Assembly (NCBI RefSeq): GCF_000315625.1
Contig: NW_005434529.1
Coordinates: forward strand, 1-56,556
DNA from: Guillardia theta CCMP2712
Taxonomy: Eukaryota; Cryptophyceae; Pyrenomonadales; Geminigeraceae
DNA length: 56,556 bases
Reading direction: 5' to 3'
Shown here: positions 1 to 10,826 of the stretch, in pieces
Layout: the number at the start of each line of letters is the position of its first letter
Position numbering within the stretch: position 1 is the stretch's first letter
Notes under the pieces: generated by a model
Databases searched by the model: none
Told to the model about the DNA's origin: nothing
Seen by the model: the letters and a program-made list of their open reading frames with translations, nothing else
Program-made: the position numbers and the translations under genes

Positions 1-129
1 CCTAACCCTAACCTAACCCTAAACCTAACCCTAAACCCTAAACCCTAAACCCTAAACCCTAAACCCTAAACCCTAAACCCTAAACCCTAAACCCTAAACC
101 CTAAACCCTAAACCCTAAACCCTAAACCC
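1..129. repeat. Telomere, CCCTAAA array
   Basis: About 18 head-to-tail copies of CCCTAAA, with a few shorter CCTAA variants at the outer end. This is the C-rich strand of the TTTAGGG telomere of plants and many algae. The C-rich strand reads inward from base 1, as expected at a left chromosome end, so the window starts at or very near a true chromosome terminus. Confidence 0.97.
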
Positions 130-728
130 TAGAAATCGATAAATCTGAGCGATCTCGGCCGTCGACATTCCTCCAAGAGCTAAGAGCTGCGATAGCTCGG
201 CAAGGCTCCCTCCCTTGCCCCAAGGTCCTCGCTTGGCTCGAAGCTTGAAGGACCGGTCGTGTGCAATGCTGACCTCTGTGGCTCGAAACGATCTGCCGTC
301 TACTCCATCGACTGAGTCTACCGTGAGACCCAGCTCCATAAGCTTCGATTTCAACTTTTCTTCTTGTCGAACAAACATCGAGGATATCCCTAGGAGAGTC
401 ATGGAGATGAAGGAGGTCCCCTCGGTGCCTTCGGCCCAGTGCCTATGTATGTCTCGACATTCTGCTTCTTGGCCTCCTCCATCTGTTGAATAAACCATGC
501 TCTCGACTCTGAGCTCCATTCGCTCAGAGAGTCTTCAAACACAGTGACAGGTCGCGTCTCGCCTGCCGACATGTCGAGCGGATGGCTTCAGCGATAGCGT
601 CGGGAGTGCATCCTCCCTCAGCTCTGCAACCATGAGCTGTCCGACTATTCGGATAACGCTTCGCGAAGCTCTTCACCTTCTCGACGAGGTCGGCGGCCTC
701 CACGACGTGGCCTCCTACGCGCCGCAGG

Positions 729-791
729 GCAGCATGTGCCTCTGACAGGCGCAGCATGTGCCTCTGACAGCGCAGCATGTGCCTCTGACAG
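729..791. repeat. Three copies of a 20-nt word abutting a telomere-like run
   Basis: The word gcagcatgtgcctctgacag starts at 729, 751 and 772, with 1-2 nt spacers. The third copy runs directly into CCTAAACCCTAAACCCTAA at 792-810. Confidence 0.85.
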
Positions 792-810
792 CCTAAACCC
801 TAAACCCTAA
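792..810. repeat. Interstitial telomere repeat
   Basis: Nearly three CCCTAAA units in the same orientation as the terminal array, about 660 bp inside it. Confidence 0.9.
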
Positions 811-1172
811 GGGGCTGCCTGACTGTCACAGTGTGAAAATAACGGCGCTGCCTGAAAATAACGGCGCTCCTATCATCATCATCATCATCATGTGAGTTTA
901 TTGAATTGCTAGAATGGTGTTTAAGCCGCTTATCGGCTCTCACATAAACAATCCTAGTCTAAAGAGGCGCGCGAGTACTGGGAGTACACGGCCTAAAGTG
1001 CTAACCCTGCTTCTGAGGCCTCTTCCTTCTTTCTACTTCTGCAATCTTCTCTTGGCCCACCCAAGTTTCCTCAGCCTCGGTCGGGAGAGTTGCGGCCTCT
1101 CCTCCCCTCTGCCTTCGGTCGCCACCTACTCCTCCTCCGAGTCCGTTTCAGCTTCCTCAGCCTCAGTCAAAC

Positions 1173-1190
1173 CCCTAAACCCTAAACCCT
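1173..1190. repeat. Interstitial telomere repeat
   Basis: Two and a half CCCTAAA units in the same orientation as the chromosome end. Confidence 0.85.
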
Positions 1191-1682
1191 CACAGCGGCC
1201 CCTTCCTGTTGCCCCCGGCTCTCAGCCTCCCTTCTCTCCCCACATGTAGTCAGCCGAGGCTGTGGCAGGAAGGCCTTCTCCTAGCATGGCTGGACCTTCT
1301 CTTCTTCCCTTCATGTGTCCTATCACTTTGAGCTGCGCCTGCCTCCTTGGTGCCAGGCTCTCCCCGCATGGAGATGGCTTGCCTGTGCATAGTGCCTGCC
1401 CCCATGGAGCTAGGTCATCTCTCCTCCCCTTCTTGAAGTCCATAGAATGTGTTGTACTTCCAGCAGTTGCTTGATTGCTGCTGTCTTGATGCCTTCCCAT
1501 TCCGTGTCTTCCACCCTGAGCTTCCTAAAATTCTCATGACATTCCCTCTCCATGATCGATCCTTTCACTCCTGCTATAAATGTTGCTGTTCCACTTCATG
1601 ATCAGGCAGCAAAGTGATGAGTTCTGCTCTCAGGGAGGCATATTTCTCTTCCTTTTCCTGAAATTTCTTCCTTAGGCACTCC

Positions 1683-1698
1683 AGGGTTTAGGGTTTAG
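1683..1698. repeat. Inverted interstitial telomere repeat
   Basis: AGGGTTTAGGGTTTAG is the G-rich telomere strand, so this run is inverted relative to the chromosome end. Confidence 0.85.
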
Positions 1699-1837
1699 TC
1701 AAGTTGTCGAAGGTGTGCAGAAAATTTTCGAATGATAAAAAGCAAAAGATTGTGTGAGGAGCACAAGGGGAATAACTAGAAACATCTACATCCTTCAGCC
1801 TTGCGTGCTCCTAACCCCTCCCCCTTCTGAAGGGCTC

Positions 1838-3407
1838 TCACACTGCCACGCGCTTCCTGCCACTGGATGATGTTGAGACAGCAAAGACGACCTGTCGCTC
1901 AAACATCAGGAGACATATCAAGGGAAGTGTTTGCGAAGAAACAGTTGGCCTACCTGTCTTGCCTCTCTGTCGGCCTGCTGATATCCAAGCAAGGGATCAG
2001 GCCGGTTGCTGATATTATTACAGTCAATATTTTCTTGTGCGTCTAACAACAAGGCAAACCTCATGAGTGAAGAGTCTTCAACCCGCATGGTACTGGCGTT
2101 ATCTTCAACTGGGCTCTGACGAGCTACGACCTAGCAGAAAGGAACAATCAATAAAGATCACAAACGACCAATGAATAACCTGTATTGCAGCGTCTGCAAA
2201 CGCATCGGCCCCAGGAATTCCATATGTCATCTTCTTGAAATCCTCCAAACTTGCCTGCACAAACTAGATTCAAACACAGGATTCATGACTTGATTTGAAA
2301 CCTCAGCCGAGGAAGCTGCTGCCTTCTTCCAGTCTTCAGGGTTCATCGACGCCTTCATCGGCCCAATCTTCTGGCACCAGAACGGAGGATCCTGGCTTTC
2401 CGGGAGGTACACAAAGTAGTACAAGAAGAGTGAAACTGATCCTAACATCCAGAGAACCGCAAGAAACGGGATCCCGCTGGTGCAGAAAACTCCACCCGAC
2501 AGTGCGATAGCGAACATAACAAGAGATGCCCAACCTCGCGTGCATGACCAGCAGCATCCCATGACAAACGTGGTTAAGGTAACTGATCCGACCAACGCTC
2601 CAAACCCGACATTCAGGAAGCAGCCTGAGCTTGGCAGTCCAATAACATCCAGGACGTCACAAAGAGGCTTTAGAACGCAGCCCAACCCAACAAATAAGCT
2701 GATCATGCTGCCCATAGTCACATAAGGACGCGCAGCTTGCGAATTCGCTTCCTTCCTTTCCAGATCCTTCACTTGCTCATCTTTGTACTCCATCTGACCG
2801 CCCTCCATCATCCTCTTTCGGAAATCTTGTTCTCTCACAACCAGAACGACACGGATCTCACTGAAGACTAGCATGGTGACGGCCAAAATGAGAATAAGAA
2901 AGCCGAAACCTCCCAGCTTAGCACAGACGAAGTGAAGTTCTTGTGCATGCTAACATACGCTTCAAGAATCGAAGCCGCTTGTTCGGAGTTGAACGATTGC
3001 GAAGAAGCCGTACTTGCCCCCTCCATGGTACTCGTCACCACAGGTTGAGGTTTCTCAGCAGAGACAATTGCTGGCTGATCCACTTTACCTTGTGCGACAA
3101 CATTCGTCCCTACTGCAGCATCAAGACCCTGTACCTTTGGTTTCGAGGAAAACTTGACATTCTTGACTGCATTTTTTCCAACAGGACGATCATGCTGAAT
3201 CTCATTTCTTCGAAACAGAGCCCATTCTCTGCTAAGATCCTTGTCGCCAGCGAAAGCCTGCTGCTGTTGCTGGGTCCTGAGCATTGAAATACCTTCATAC
3301 TTGGCCCAGGAACTACTCATGCTTGATGTTGAGTCACCCAGAACAATTGAGACCATCTTCAAACCAAGGAGAGAGAAAAGCAACATAAACTTGACAGATT
3401 TTACCAT
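1838..3407 (-). CDS. Secretory-pathway multi-span membrane protein, unrecognised
   Basis: The ATG at 3407 opens a signal peptide (MVKSVKFMLLFSLLGLKMVS). A Ser/Gln-rich luminal region follows, then a hydrophobic helix (near GFGFLILILAVTMLVF), a charged loop (REQDFRKRM, KDLERKEAN), and three or four more membrane segments between about 2400 and 2720. The 3' part reads cleanly through phase-0 GT-AG introns at 2255-2301 (47 nt), 2131-2179 (49 nt) and 1892-1953 (62 nt), giving exons 2180-2254, 1954-2130 and 1838-1891 with a TGA at 1838-1840. One more intron must lie near 2920-3010, because the signal-peptide exon and the membrane exon are in different frames; its exact ends are unclear. The paired C-terminal helices recall the end of TMEM43-type proteins, but the large luminal domain of that family is absent, so I assign no family. 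Confidence 0.6.
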
Positions 3408-3520
3408 GATGGATCAAAGAGCTTCAGACACGTCAGGTCAAGTTCCTAATAAAAAACGTATGTCAGTTGAGCGAAAGACATTCATTTCTGATGCATGGAA
3501 CTTGAACGTGTGAATAGTGC

Positions 3521-3793
3521 AAGCTACAACTGAGAGACTAGGGGACCTCGGCTACATCTGAGAGACTAGAAGGAGAGTTAGACTACATCTGAGAGACTAG
3601 GAGGAGAGTTAGGCTACATCTGAGAGACTAGGAGGAGAGTTAGACTACATCTGAGAGACTAGAAGGAGAGTTAGACTACATCTGAGAGACTAGGAGGAGA
3701 GTTAGGCTACATCTGAGAGACTAGGAGGAGAGTAAGGCTACATCTGAGAGACTAGGAGGAGAGTTAGACTACATCTGAGAGACTAGGAGGATT
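3521..3793. repeat. 31-nt minisatellite, about nine copies
   Basis: The core ctacatctgagagactag recurs every 31 nt (for example from 3552, 3583 and 3614). The rest of each unit is the purine-rich gaggagagttag with G/A variants. The first copy is degenerate. It lies upstream of the minus-strand gene that starts at 3407. Frames through it carry regular stops, so it is not coding. Confidence 0.95.
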
Positions 3794-4804
3794 CTGCAGG
3801 GATCTTGTAAGCTTCCATCTTCACTCCTCTTGTCATACATCGTTAGTACTCACCTTCCAATCCAGCCATGCCCGAAGAGTCACTGTGCAATGGAGGAACG
3901 GAAGGGGGTCACATTCACACACAAAAGAGGGGGTAGGGTCTTTTATACCTCATCCCCGCTAAGTCCCACTTGTTCGGAGATACGGGAAAGCAGCAGCAGG
4001 GATAAAACATGAAAAGAAAGCAGCGGGAAAGCCACTGGGAAAGCCAGCGGGAAAGCACAGCGGGAAAGGAAATCCTCAGCGGGGAAACATGGCGGGCTCT
4101 GAAGCACATTAGACGAGCATGGCGCATAGAAGAGGAGGGGAGGGTGTTCAGATCTGTGTTGCGCTCTCCTCTCTCCTGCTCCTACCGCCATCTTACTTGA
4201 TTTGCTACCTTCCCTCGTCTTCTCAGCCAATAGAAATCACAAGCAGACGGAGGAAGGACGGGACAGCAAGAGTGAGGGAGGAGGGAAGGGAGGGAGAAGG
4301 AGGGACGAAGGGAAGAGGGGAAGGAGGGAAGGATGGAAGAAGGGAAGGATGAAAGGAGGGAAGGAGGGAAGGAGAGACATAGAAGAGACAGACAAAGACA
4401 GAGACGGACAGAGAAAGACAGAGAAATATCCGGAGAAGGAAGGGTGCTCAAACTTTTCGAGGAAAATTCTCAGATTTCACTCGCTGTGTCGATAACTCGT
4501 AAGCAGCAGCAGTAAGGGCTATGGGTTTGGGGATTGCTATCATGTGAGTAGACTCACTATGTTGCTGCCATCTTGCATTAAGGCACATTCAGCACTTCCA
4601 GCTCTAATCACAGAATGCCTAACATTCTGTAGAAAGACCAAGCTTATGTGGTAGAGACAGGGAGAAACACTGGTCGATGTAGACTAGAATCGACACTGTA
4701 AATAGGGTAGGGACAAATTGCAACACAATCTATGATCGAAGGAGCCCATTTTTGTGATAGAATCTTTGATCTGATAATCTTGGTATTGTTACAGGCATCG
4801 AAAC
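3794..4804. other. Intergenic, low complexity
   Basis: No gene seen. The stretch contains a degenerate repeat of gcgggaaagcca-like words at about 4018-4085 and a purine-rich block (gggaagga-type) at about 4260-4430. It separates the minisatellite from the plus-strand gene at 4805. Confidence 0.5.
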
Positions 4805-6002
4805 ATGTTAAAGCTCCTACTACTCTTGGCTCTCCTGCTCTCATTTGGATTCGCTTCAGCTTCGTCGGCCATTCTCGCAGATTTGGAATTTCCAATGGCC
4901 CTCAAGAAAGTTTCGTCGATCCTGTCAAAATCGCTGCAGACCATGTCGTTGAAGCTTCCCTTACTGACATCATGCTTTGTTCAAGGCTCTTCTGAGGAGG
5001 TAAAAAGGCGGAATTGTTGATTTATGGACGACTGACCATGATTGAAAGCCGTGGACAAGTGGAGAGATGAGAGTGAAGGTAATGTACTTTTTGGTTCAAA
5101 AGACGTTTCTGAATTTCCTTCTAAAAAGATTGAGAGGAGGAAGAGAGAAAATGAACTTTACATTGACTGGCTTCGTCGTCGAGCGACAAAGATCAATGAA
5201 GTGGCTGCTCATATATCCAACCGTGTCGCAACCTGAACAAAGTGCAGGAACTGAGCATGACACGATATGACATTGAAGAAACCAAGACAAGGATAATTGA
5301 AATGCTGTCTAGCGGTTCCCACAAGCTGTCTATCTCCGAGACACGAAATAGCCTCCACCAGCTGCTGTCAGCCATGGACATGCTGCACAAGAAGGAGAAT
5401 TTTGAAAGAGACCACCAAGCACAGCTTTTGCAACGCATGAACTCAACTTGTGCCAATTTGACGGTTGAGCTGATCACAACGATGCTGTTCTTGCTGACAT
5501 GCTTCTAGCGAGCAAACAACGTACTTCAATGCAAATTGGAGGAAGCTAAACGTGCAGAAGAAGAAGTAAGAAGAAACCTGGTGACTCTTTCGCAAGAATT
5601 TTCTATTGAAACTTCAAGTGACGCTAATTTTGTTTTTCCAAATGCAGTCTTGGACTGAATTTATCTTGTAGATCGCGAGAATAAGCTGATGGAGCTCAAA
5701 GAGCTTGTATCTGATCTTGAGGTAATCGTAGGGCTTCTTCTGTGTACCGATGACTTTGACTTCGAAAGGTAAAACTTGGGGAAGAGACCAAGAAGGCTAC
5801 AAGCGCCAAGGAGTCTCTAAAGCGTGAAATGGAAACAATCAATGAGATGAAAAAAGAGGCGGACAGCAAGGAAGCTCGCGCTCGTGGGCGCCTGGATAGA
5901 TTGAGAGTCATATTGCAAGACATGTCTATTGATTCCTTCGAGGAGAAAGTAGGCGAGGCTAAGAAGATTCTTGAAGAGGTGCAAGAGAAGACCACGCGTT
6001 GA
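4805..6002 (+). CDS. Secreted or ER-lumen coiled-coil protein, unrecognised
   Basis: The ATG at 4805 opens a strong signal peptide (MLKLLLLLALLLSFGFASAS). Seven exons read through: 4805-4999, 5049-5078, 5129-5200, 5248-5463, 5509-5617, 5672-5721 and 5769-6002, with introns of 45-54 nt. All joins are phase 0 except the phase-1 intron 5618-5671. The mature protein is almost all charged helix, with words such as IERRKRENELYIDWLRRR, RYDIEETKTRIIEML, LEEAKRAEEE, RENKLMELKELVSDLE and SLKREMETINEMKKEAD, and lacks a membrane anchor or Cys pattern. It is about 300 residues. Function is unknown; a structural coiled coil in the secretory path or periplast is possible. An AATAAA-like signal lies near 6210. 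Confidence 0.75.
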
Positions 6003-6423
6003 TCTGACTTCTGACTCTTGTTTTCAGTCCCTCACCGCGTGATCTTTTCTGTTTGAACGCCTTTGTTCCATTTCATGTTGAATTCTCCGTGAAGTTCTCA
6101 TGGCCTCGAGTATTCAAATCTGAAGTAGCGCAAGATGACTTGATGTTCCCTGCATCTCCAAATTGTTCTCGATATTTTTTTCCATCGCAAGTGAATGTGA
6201 ATGAGTGATTTAATAAATGATTTCAATAACGATTTCAATTGCTCTCTTATTTCAAGAGAGCATCAATTAGACATCACTCAGAATGAACCATTCTAAGCAA
6301 ACAAAAATTACAACATGAACATTTTGGGTTCGAAGCAAATCTCTCAAATTCATGAGAAGGAATCGCGCGAGTTGTAGCGGAGTTGACGGAGAGAAAAGGG
6401 CTAAATTGTGAGATCAAAGGTGA
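6003..6423. other. Convergent 3' intergenic spacer
   Basis: AT-rich spacer between two genes whose 3' ends face each other. It holds an AATAAA near 6210. No gene is seen. Confidence 0.5.
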
Positions 6424-9400
6424 TCACGCGGATCGATTGCTACCTTCTTTCACCTCAGCACATCTTCCTGATCTCATATGATCAAAGAAAGATAGACCAT
6501 CCTGCGAAGAAAGCCCCCGGACCCAATGCTCAATCTCAACTTCACTCTTGCTCGGGTTCTTTCCAAGCGGAATAACATTCCTAGAGAACAAAACGTTCTC
6601 GCTCTTTGTCATTCTTGCATCTTTCGAATCAAGCAGCGACAGGGACAGGGACAGATCAAGCATCCTCTCTAGCCAACGGCATTTCCAGTCTTTGAAAACC
6701 GCATCAGGCAAGCGCTTGAGAAACTTCGCCCTGGCGATAGGATGGTGATGAATCTTGACGTCTTTGCGAGACGGAGGAAAGGAACACTCCGTCGTTGACA
6801 ACTTCTCTGTGACATTTCCCATCAGCCGCACACGAGAAGTCTTGCCGAACACAAGTGACGCGGCGGATTCAAACAGCAGCTGATCAACATGATGCAGCAC
6901 CATATCATCCTCCAACGCAACCTTCCCGTCTAGAAACACCACCATCTCCTCATCATGAACATGCTGCAGCACTGCTCGGCGAGCAAAAGCCTTTCCTCGT
7001 CTCACCGTTGCGTTGAGCATCATGGCCTTTTGACTGCAGACCTTGACACTCTGCAGAGCAGCGAGCGCAACCTGAGCCGTCTGGTCGGAGGACTTGTCAT
7101 CGTACAGAATGACTCGTACGAAGGGAAACACTTGAGAGCAGACAGAGTCAACGACTCGTTTGATGTCACTCTCCACGTTGAATGCGTAGATGAAGACCAC
7201 GAAGAGAGAGGTTTGTCGGACATAACTCCCAGCCACAGCGTGCAAGTGACTCAGGTTGTGCCCCAGCAGGCCCTCAGCCCCCCACATCTGGGAGGGAGAA
7301 GAAGTTTTCAAGTCCCTTCCGAGCCTGAGGAAGGCCTCGTAGAGCGCCATCCTCTCCTTGGCAATCATCTCGTACTGCAGGAACCTCGGCTTCGCGAACT
7401 TGTTCATCTCCAGAGGCCCGAGGTTGTCAGAGTCGCGAACTTCCGGGAGAATCACGTTGGGAAAGACCACCGGAGCCCGCCAGCCCGCACACACCATGAT
7501 CCAGTTCCACAAGGCGTCAGCGGGGATGAGGTACCGCGGGTGCTGGAGGGTCCAGCTGGTCCACTGGTAGAGAAGCTTGATCATGGGGCGCTTGAGCACG
7601 ATGGAGTAAGTGCCGTAGGTGTAGAGAGTCTGGTCATAGAGCGACGTGTTGCTCATCCCCACCTGGCGTCGAAGATAAGTGTCCCAGGAAGCTGTCTCGG
7701 TGAAATAAAATCTGAAGCCCTTCCCTCCCTGCTTGATAGCATGCTTCTGAGTCTGCGTCCAGAACAACTGGTTGGCACCCAGGTAGTACATGGGAGCAAA
7801 CTGAAGAGCATGCGGGAGAGATCGATTGTTATGCAGGTAGTGAGCAGCGTCATGGATGAAATAGACGTCATCCTCCAGGAGAAGCACCTCGTCGACGTCC
7901 TCCCGCAGCAACTTCTCGAACAACTTGAAGTGAGTCATGAGGAGGCCAAGAGCTCCCTTGGAGGGAAAGTTTGGGCCAGGAATGCGGAATTTAAGAACCC
8001 TCCAGAGCTCTTGGAAGAGAGATAAGCACTCTTGACTTGCCTTGCAGTCCACTGCGTCGAAGAATTCGAAGTCGGTCAGGCCAATCTCGGACATCTTGTG
8101 CCTCATGGAAGCTTTCTTGTCTGCTCGTCGAGGTAAGTTGATGATGATTGTTCTTCGACGCTTCTTCTTGTGCAGAATCGACTCCGATCTTTCAAACTTG
8201 CTCCGAGACGCATTGCAGCGATGTAGAATACACATCTTCTCACCATTTTGCTTCAAAATGTTTGCGAGGCTGTTGATCGAAGTCTCGACTTGCAAGGCTA
8301 GGTCAATCTGCTGACGATCACAGGCGTTGGGCAGCAAACTTTGCACAACCATATCTTTGGTTGTGTTTCTTCCTGCCTGCACGATAGTAGCGTAGATGTC
8401 AGCAGTTTTTCCATGATGCACGATGGAGGTCGCACGACTGCAAATGTGAACGAGCGACAAGGGTCGAAATACGTCCGGCAACGGGTCATGCTCGATCGGC
8501 ATCAAGAAGATTCTTTGAGCCTTTAACACCCCTACCTCTCGAAGGTTTGGATGCAACGCGTTTTGAACGATGATTGGGAAATCGCCATGAATGCTGCGAA
8601 GTCTTTGAGAAACAAGCAACATGCATTCGGTGAAGGAATGAAACTCGTCGCATTCTGTGCCGCTGAGGGAAAGAAAGCAGTGAAAAGGTTTTGATAGCTG
8701 CAATCCCATCCCATCCAAGTATCGTGACGAAGCTTTCTGAATCCAACTGCTCATCGTCAAATCAAACCTGACCGGAGCCATGGCGTGTCCCCATGACATA
8801 TACTTCAACATCACCTGGTTACCCGAGCAAGCATGTATCCTCTTACATACTGCCTTCACAAAATCTTTGTTGGGAAAGAAAGTTTCACTAATCTTCTCCC
8901 TCAGCGTGTGAAACTGTTTTCGTGACGCAACCGCATCCTTCATATCCACTTTCACTGCACAAACATTTTTGATTTTTGCCTTCCCAGCACGATAAATGCT
9001 CGACGGAAACAAGTGAGACAAGAGAAGCGGGCTGGAAGATTGGTTTGCGTTCACGCGACTTTGATTCATGACGACATAGTCCAGGAGCATCACCCCACAA
9101 GCCTTGGCAAGTTCAACGTCATTCAAAGCGATCCACATCCAACCTTCCTTCATGGTCGACGGTTCCCTCAGCGAGATCTCATTAAAGATGACTTTGCCTG
9201 TCACTTTCGGTTTCGCTCTTGCTGTCGATATTCGCTGGTTCTGCAGTAGAAAATTTCTTCTCATGAGGCCTTGCTTTTTGGGTAGGTGAGGGACATCAAC
9301 GATGAAAACTACGTGAAAAGAGGTGTAAACCATGAACAACACAAGAAACGTGCGAATACACATCATATTGATGAATCCCACTTGATTAATATCTTGATTT

Positions 9401-9432
9401 GACATGTCGCAAAGGAAAAAAACTGAGGACAT
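6424..9432 (-). CDS. Golgi-type double glycosyltransferase (GT25-like + GT2-like)
   Basis: Single exon of 1002 codons, unusual in this intron-rich window. The N-terminus has one hydrophobic helix (residues ~24-45, MMCIRTFLVLFMVYTSFHVV), typical of a type II membrane protein with a luminal catalytic part. From about residue 427 there is a GT25-like domain (IIINLPRRADKKASMRHKM, then FEFFDAVDC) with the acidic motif LLLEDDVYF near residue 520. From about residue 744 there is a GT2-like nucleotide-sugar domain (VRVILYDDKSSDQTAQ) with VVFLDGKVALEDDM near 834. Residues ~250-380 show no domain I recognise. Animal procollagen galactosyltransferases also join GT2-like and GT25 domains, but in the opposite order. 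Donor and acceptor sugars cannot be told from the sequence. The later Met codons before the helix are alternative starts. Confidence 0.85.
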   Translation of the reverse strand: MSSVFFLCDMSNQDINQVGFINMMCIRTFLVLFMVYTSFHVVFIVDVPHLPKKQGLMRRNFLLQNQRISTARAKPKVTGKVIFNEISLREPSTMKEGWMWIALNDVELAKACGVMLLDYVVMNQSRVNANQSSSPLLLSHLFPSSIYRAGKAKIKNVCAVKVDMKDAVASRKQFHTLREKISETFFPNKDFVKAVCKRIHACSGNQVMLKYMSWGHAMAPVRFDLTMSSWIQKASSRYLDGMGLQLSKPFHCFLSLSGTECDEFHSFTECMLLVSQRLRSIHGDFPIIVQNALHPNLREVGVLKAQRIFLMPIEHDPLPDVFRPLSLVHICSRATSIVHHGKTADIYATIVQAGRNTTKDMVVQSLLPNACDRQQIDLALQVETSINSLANILKQNGEKMCILHRCNASRSKFERSESILHKKKRRRTIIINLPRRADKKASMRHKMSEIGLTDFEFFDAVDCKASQECLSLFQELWRVLKFRIPGPNFPSKGALGLLMTHFKLFEKLLREDVDEVLLLEDDVYFIHDAAHYLHNNRSLPHALQFAPMYYLGANQLFWTQTQKHAIKQGGKGFRFYFTETASWDTYLRRQVGMSNTSLYDQTLYTYGTYSIVLKRPMIKLLYQWTSWTLQHPRYLIPADALWNWIMVCAGWRAPVVFPNVILPEVRDSDNLGPLEMNKFAKPRFLQYEMIAKERMALYEAFLRLGRDLKTSSPSQMWGAEGLLGHNLSHLHAVAGSYVRQTSLFVVFIYAFNVESDIKRVVDSVCSQVFPFVRVILYDDKSSDQTAQVALAALQSVKVCSQKAMMLNATVRRGKAFARRAVLQHVHDEEMVVFLDGKVALEDDMVLHHVDQLLFESAASLVFGKTSRVRLMGNVTEKLSTTECSFPPSRKDVKIHHHPIARAKFLKRLPDAVFKDWKCRWLERMLDLSLSLSLLDSKDARMTKSENVLFSRNVIPLGKNPSKSEVEIEHWVRGLSSQDGLSFFDHMRSGRCAEVKEGSNRSA

Positions 9433-10826
9433 GTAGATTAATGCGGCCCGCTGAAACTTACGTTGGCTGGCACAGTTAAAAAATTGATGTACCGAAAGGC
9501 GATTCGATGGTTTGTCTGCTGTATTTCTGATCTAAATGAAAAAATTCGTGTGAAAGAAAGTTGGTATTCTCCGGGATGACTTTATGGATTAAGATTGCCT
9601 TCTTTCTCTCATTCGGTTTCTATCATTCGTCGCTCCCACTTCCACAGGGGAGTTAGTTCGCATGTACCTTTCTCCTTCTTCTCGTTGGCCTTTGTACTAT
9701 GTCATGTCAGCATTTCTTCTCAGTCGTTTCGCTTCTACTCTGCACCTTCCACCATCAAACGTCCGCTTCGCGATGTTCGATCTCCCTTTCGTATTGGATT
9801 CGAAATTCGGGCGATTTAGGTATCAGGGTTTTCCAATCATGGACGAGTAGAGAGCTTCAGCCTGTGCGTCACTGTCTGTCTGCCTATGTCTCTCTGTCTG
9901 TGCGCATGACTTGCTCTGCGTCTCTCTGCCTCTCTTGCTGCTCCTCTGCATCATGCGACGCTTCCGTCTCGTACGGCCACCATTGTTGGGGGGATGCCTT
10001 GCGTTGGTGGTGGGGTAGTATGGCGGGAGAATGAACGGGTGGCGAAGGAGTTTTACAACACAAGGGGTCCCTTCACAGAGACTTGGAGGGGTGTTGCACG
10101 GATGTTGGAAGGACGGGTCTTTTATTGAGTGAATACAGGGGTGTACACATAAGAGGGTGGTTTTGGTCAACTAGGGATCATGTCCCGAAGAGACATGATG
10201 GTACAAGGAAGAAGACGCGGAGAAGAGATGGCAGACGTGGGGGGGGGGGGGGGGGGTGACGACATGGCTGCGTTGACGACATGGCAGAGAAGGAGATACT
10301 GATGACGTTAATGGAGTGAGGAAGACATTAAGATGGCAAGGATGAAAATGCTGAAAGCGCCACTGCTAGTCGCTTATACGAGCAGTGTGAGGGAATGAAA
10401 GTCTACTGACGTCCAGTCTGAGCTAGAAGTGCTGATGTAAATTGAGATGTTAAGAACTATTTAACTGCAAGTCAATAGAGAAAGATATCAGAAGCAAGAG
10501 AGTTTTATAATCAGACCCTTTCAAGGAATTTTATTTTAATGGGCCGAGAATCCCTTGTTTGTACATGAGATGAAAAGCAGCAGACAGGATCATTCGTGGT
10601 TTCTAAGCTTTCGATGGTGTGTGATGCCTGATGATTTAGACATATCAACTCAAAGTAGGAACAATTGATTTAAACCCCAACAGAATGCGTCTCGGCACCA
10701 CGTTGCGCTAACAAGTTGATTTAGAGCATGTCCCACCGGAGGGGATAGCATCAATTTGCGTTCAAGGTTTGAAATGATTCTTCACCAGTCGCCTACGTGT
10801 GTTTGAGAACTTTTGACAGGGGGATA
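9433..10826. other. Long intergenic region, no supported gene
   Basis: Lies between divergent genes starting at 9432 (-) and 10827 (+), so it should hold both promoters. Short open frames at 9595-9850 lack codon character. Features are an 18-G homopolymer at 10239-10256 and a G-run patch near 9985-10030. No clear TATA or initiator could be assigned. Confidence 0.5.
10239..10256. repeat. Poly(G) run of 18
   Basis: Uninterrupted guanine tract between gacgt and tgacg. It is a likely site of length error in sequencing and a candidate structured-DNA site. Confidence 0.95.

Larger units (their letters stand above)
130..1837. other. Subtelomeric region without a convincing gene
   Basis: No intact gene is evident. 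Two short minus-strand open frames (524-778 and 115-519) lie end to end in different frames; the second reads into the telomere, so at best they are a degraded gene fragment. The stretch holds three short telomere-like runs (792-810, 1173-1190, and 1683-1698 in the opposite orientation) and a triplicated 20-nt word at 729-791. This mix fits a subtelomere that has been broken and healed repeatedly. Confidence 0.6.

Noticed and set aside
115-778. Two minus-strand open frames next to the telomere
   Set aside because: Different frames, one reads into telomere repeats, no domain; at most a degraded fragment, so not listed as a gene.
2868-3287. Plus-strand frames opposite the membrane protein
   Set aside because: Antisense shadows of the minus-strand exons that splice in phase.
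1838-3407. Assignment of the membrane protein to the TMEM43 family
   Set aside because: Only the paired C-terminal helices look similar; the large luminal domain is absent and the similarity could be generic.
3521-3793. CRISPR-like regular repeats
   Set aside because: The units are contiguous and near identical with no unique spacers, in a eukaryotic nuclear genome; it is a minisatellite.
6955-8025. 356-codon plus-strand open frame
   Set aside because: It lies wholly antisense to the glycosyltransferase; its residues are a shadow of that gene's codon bias.
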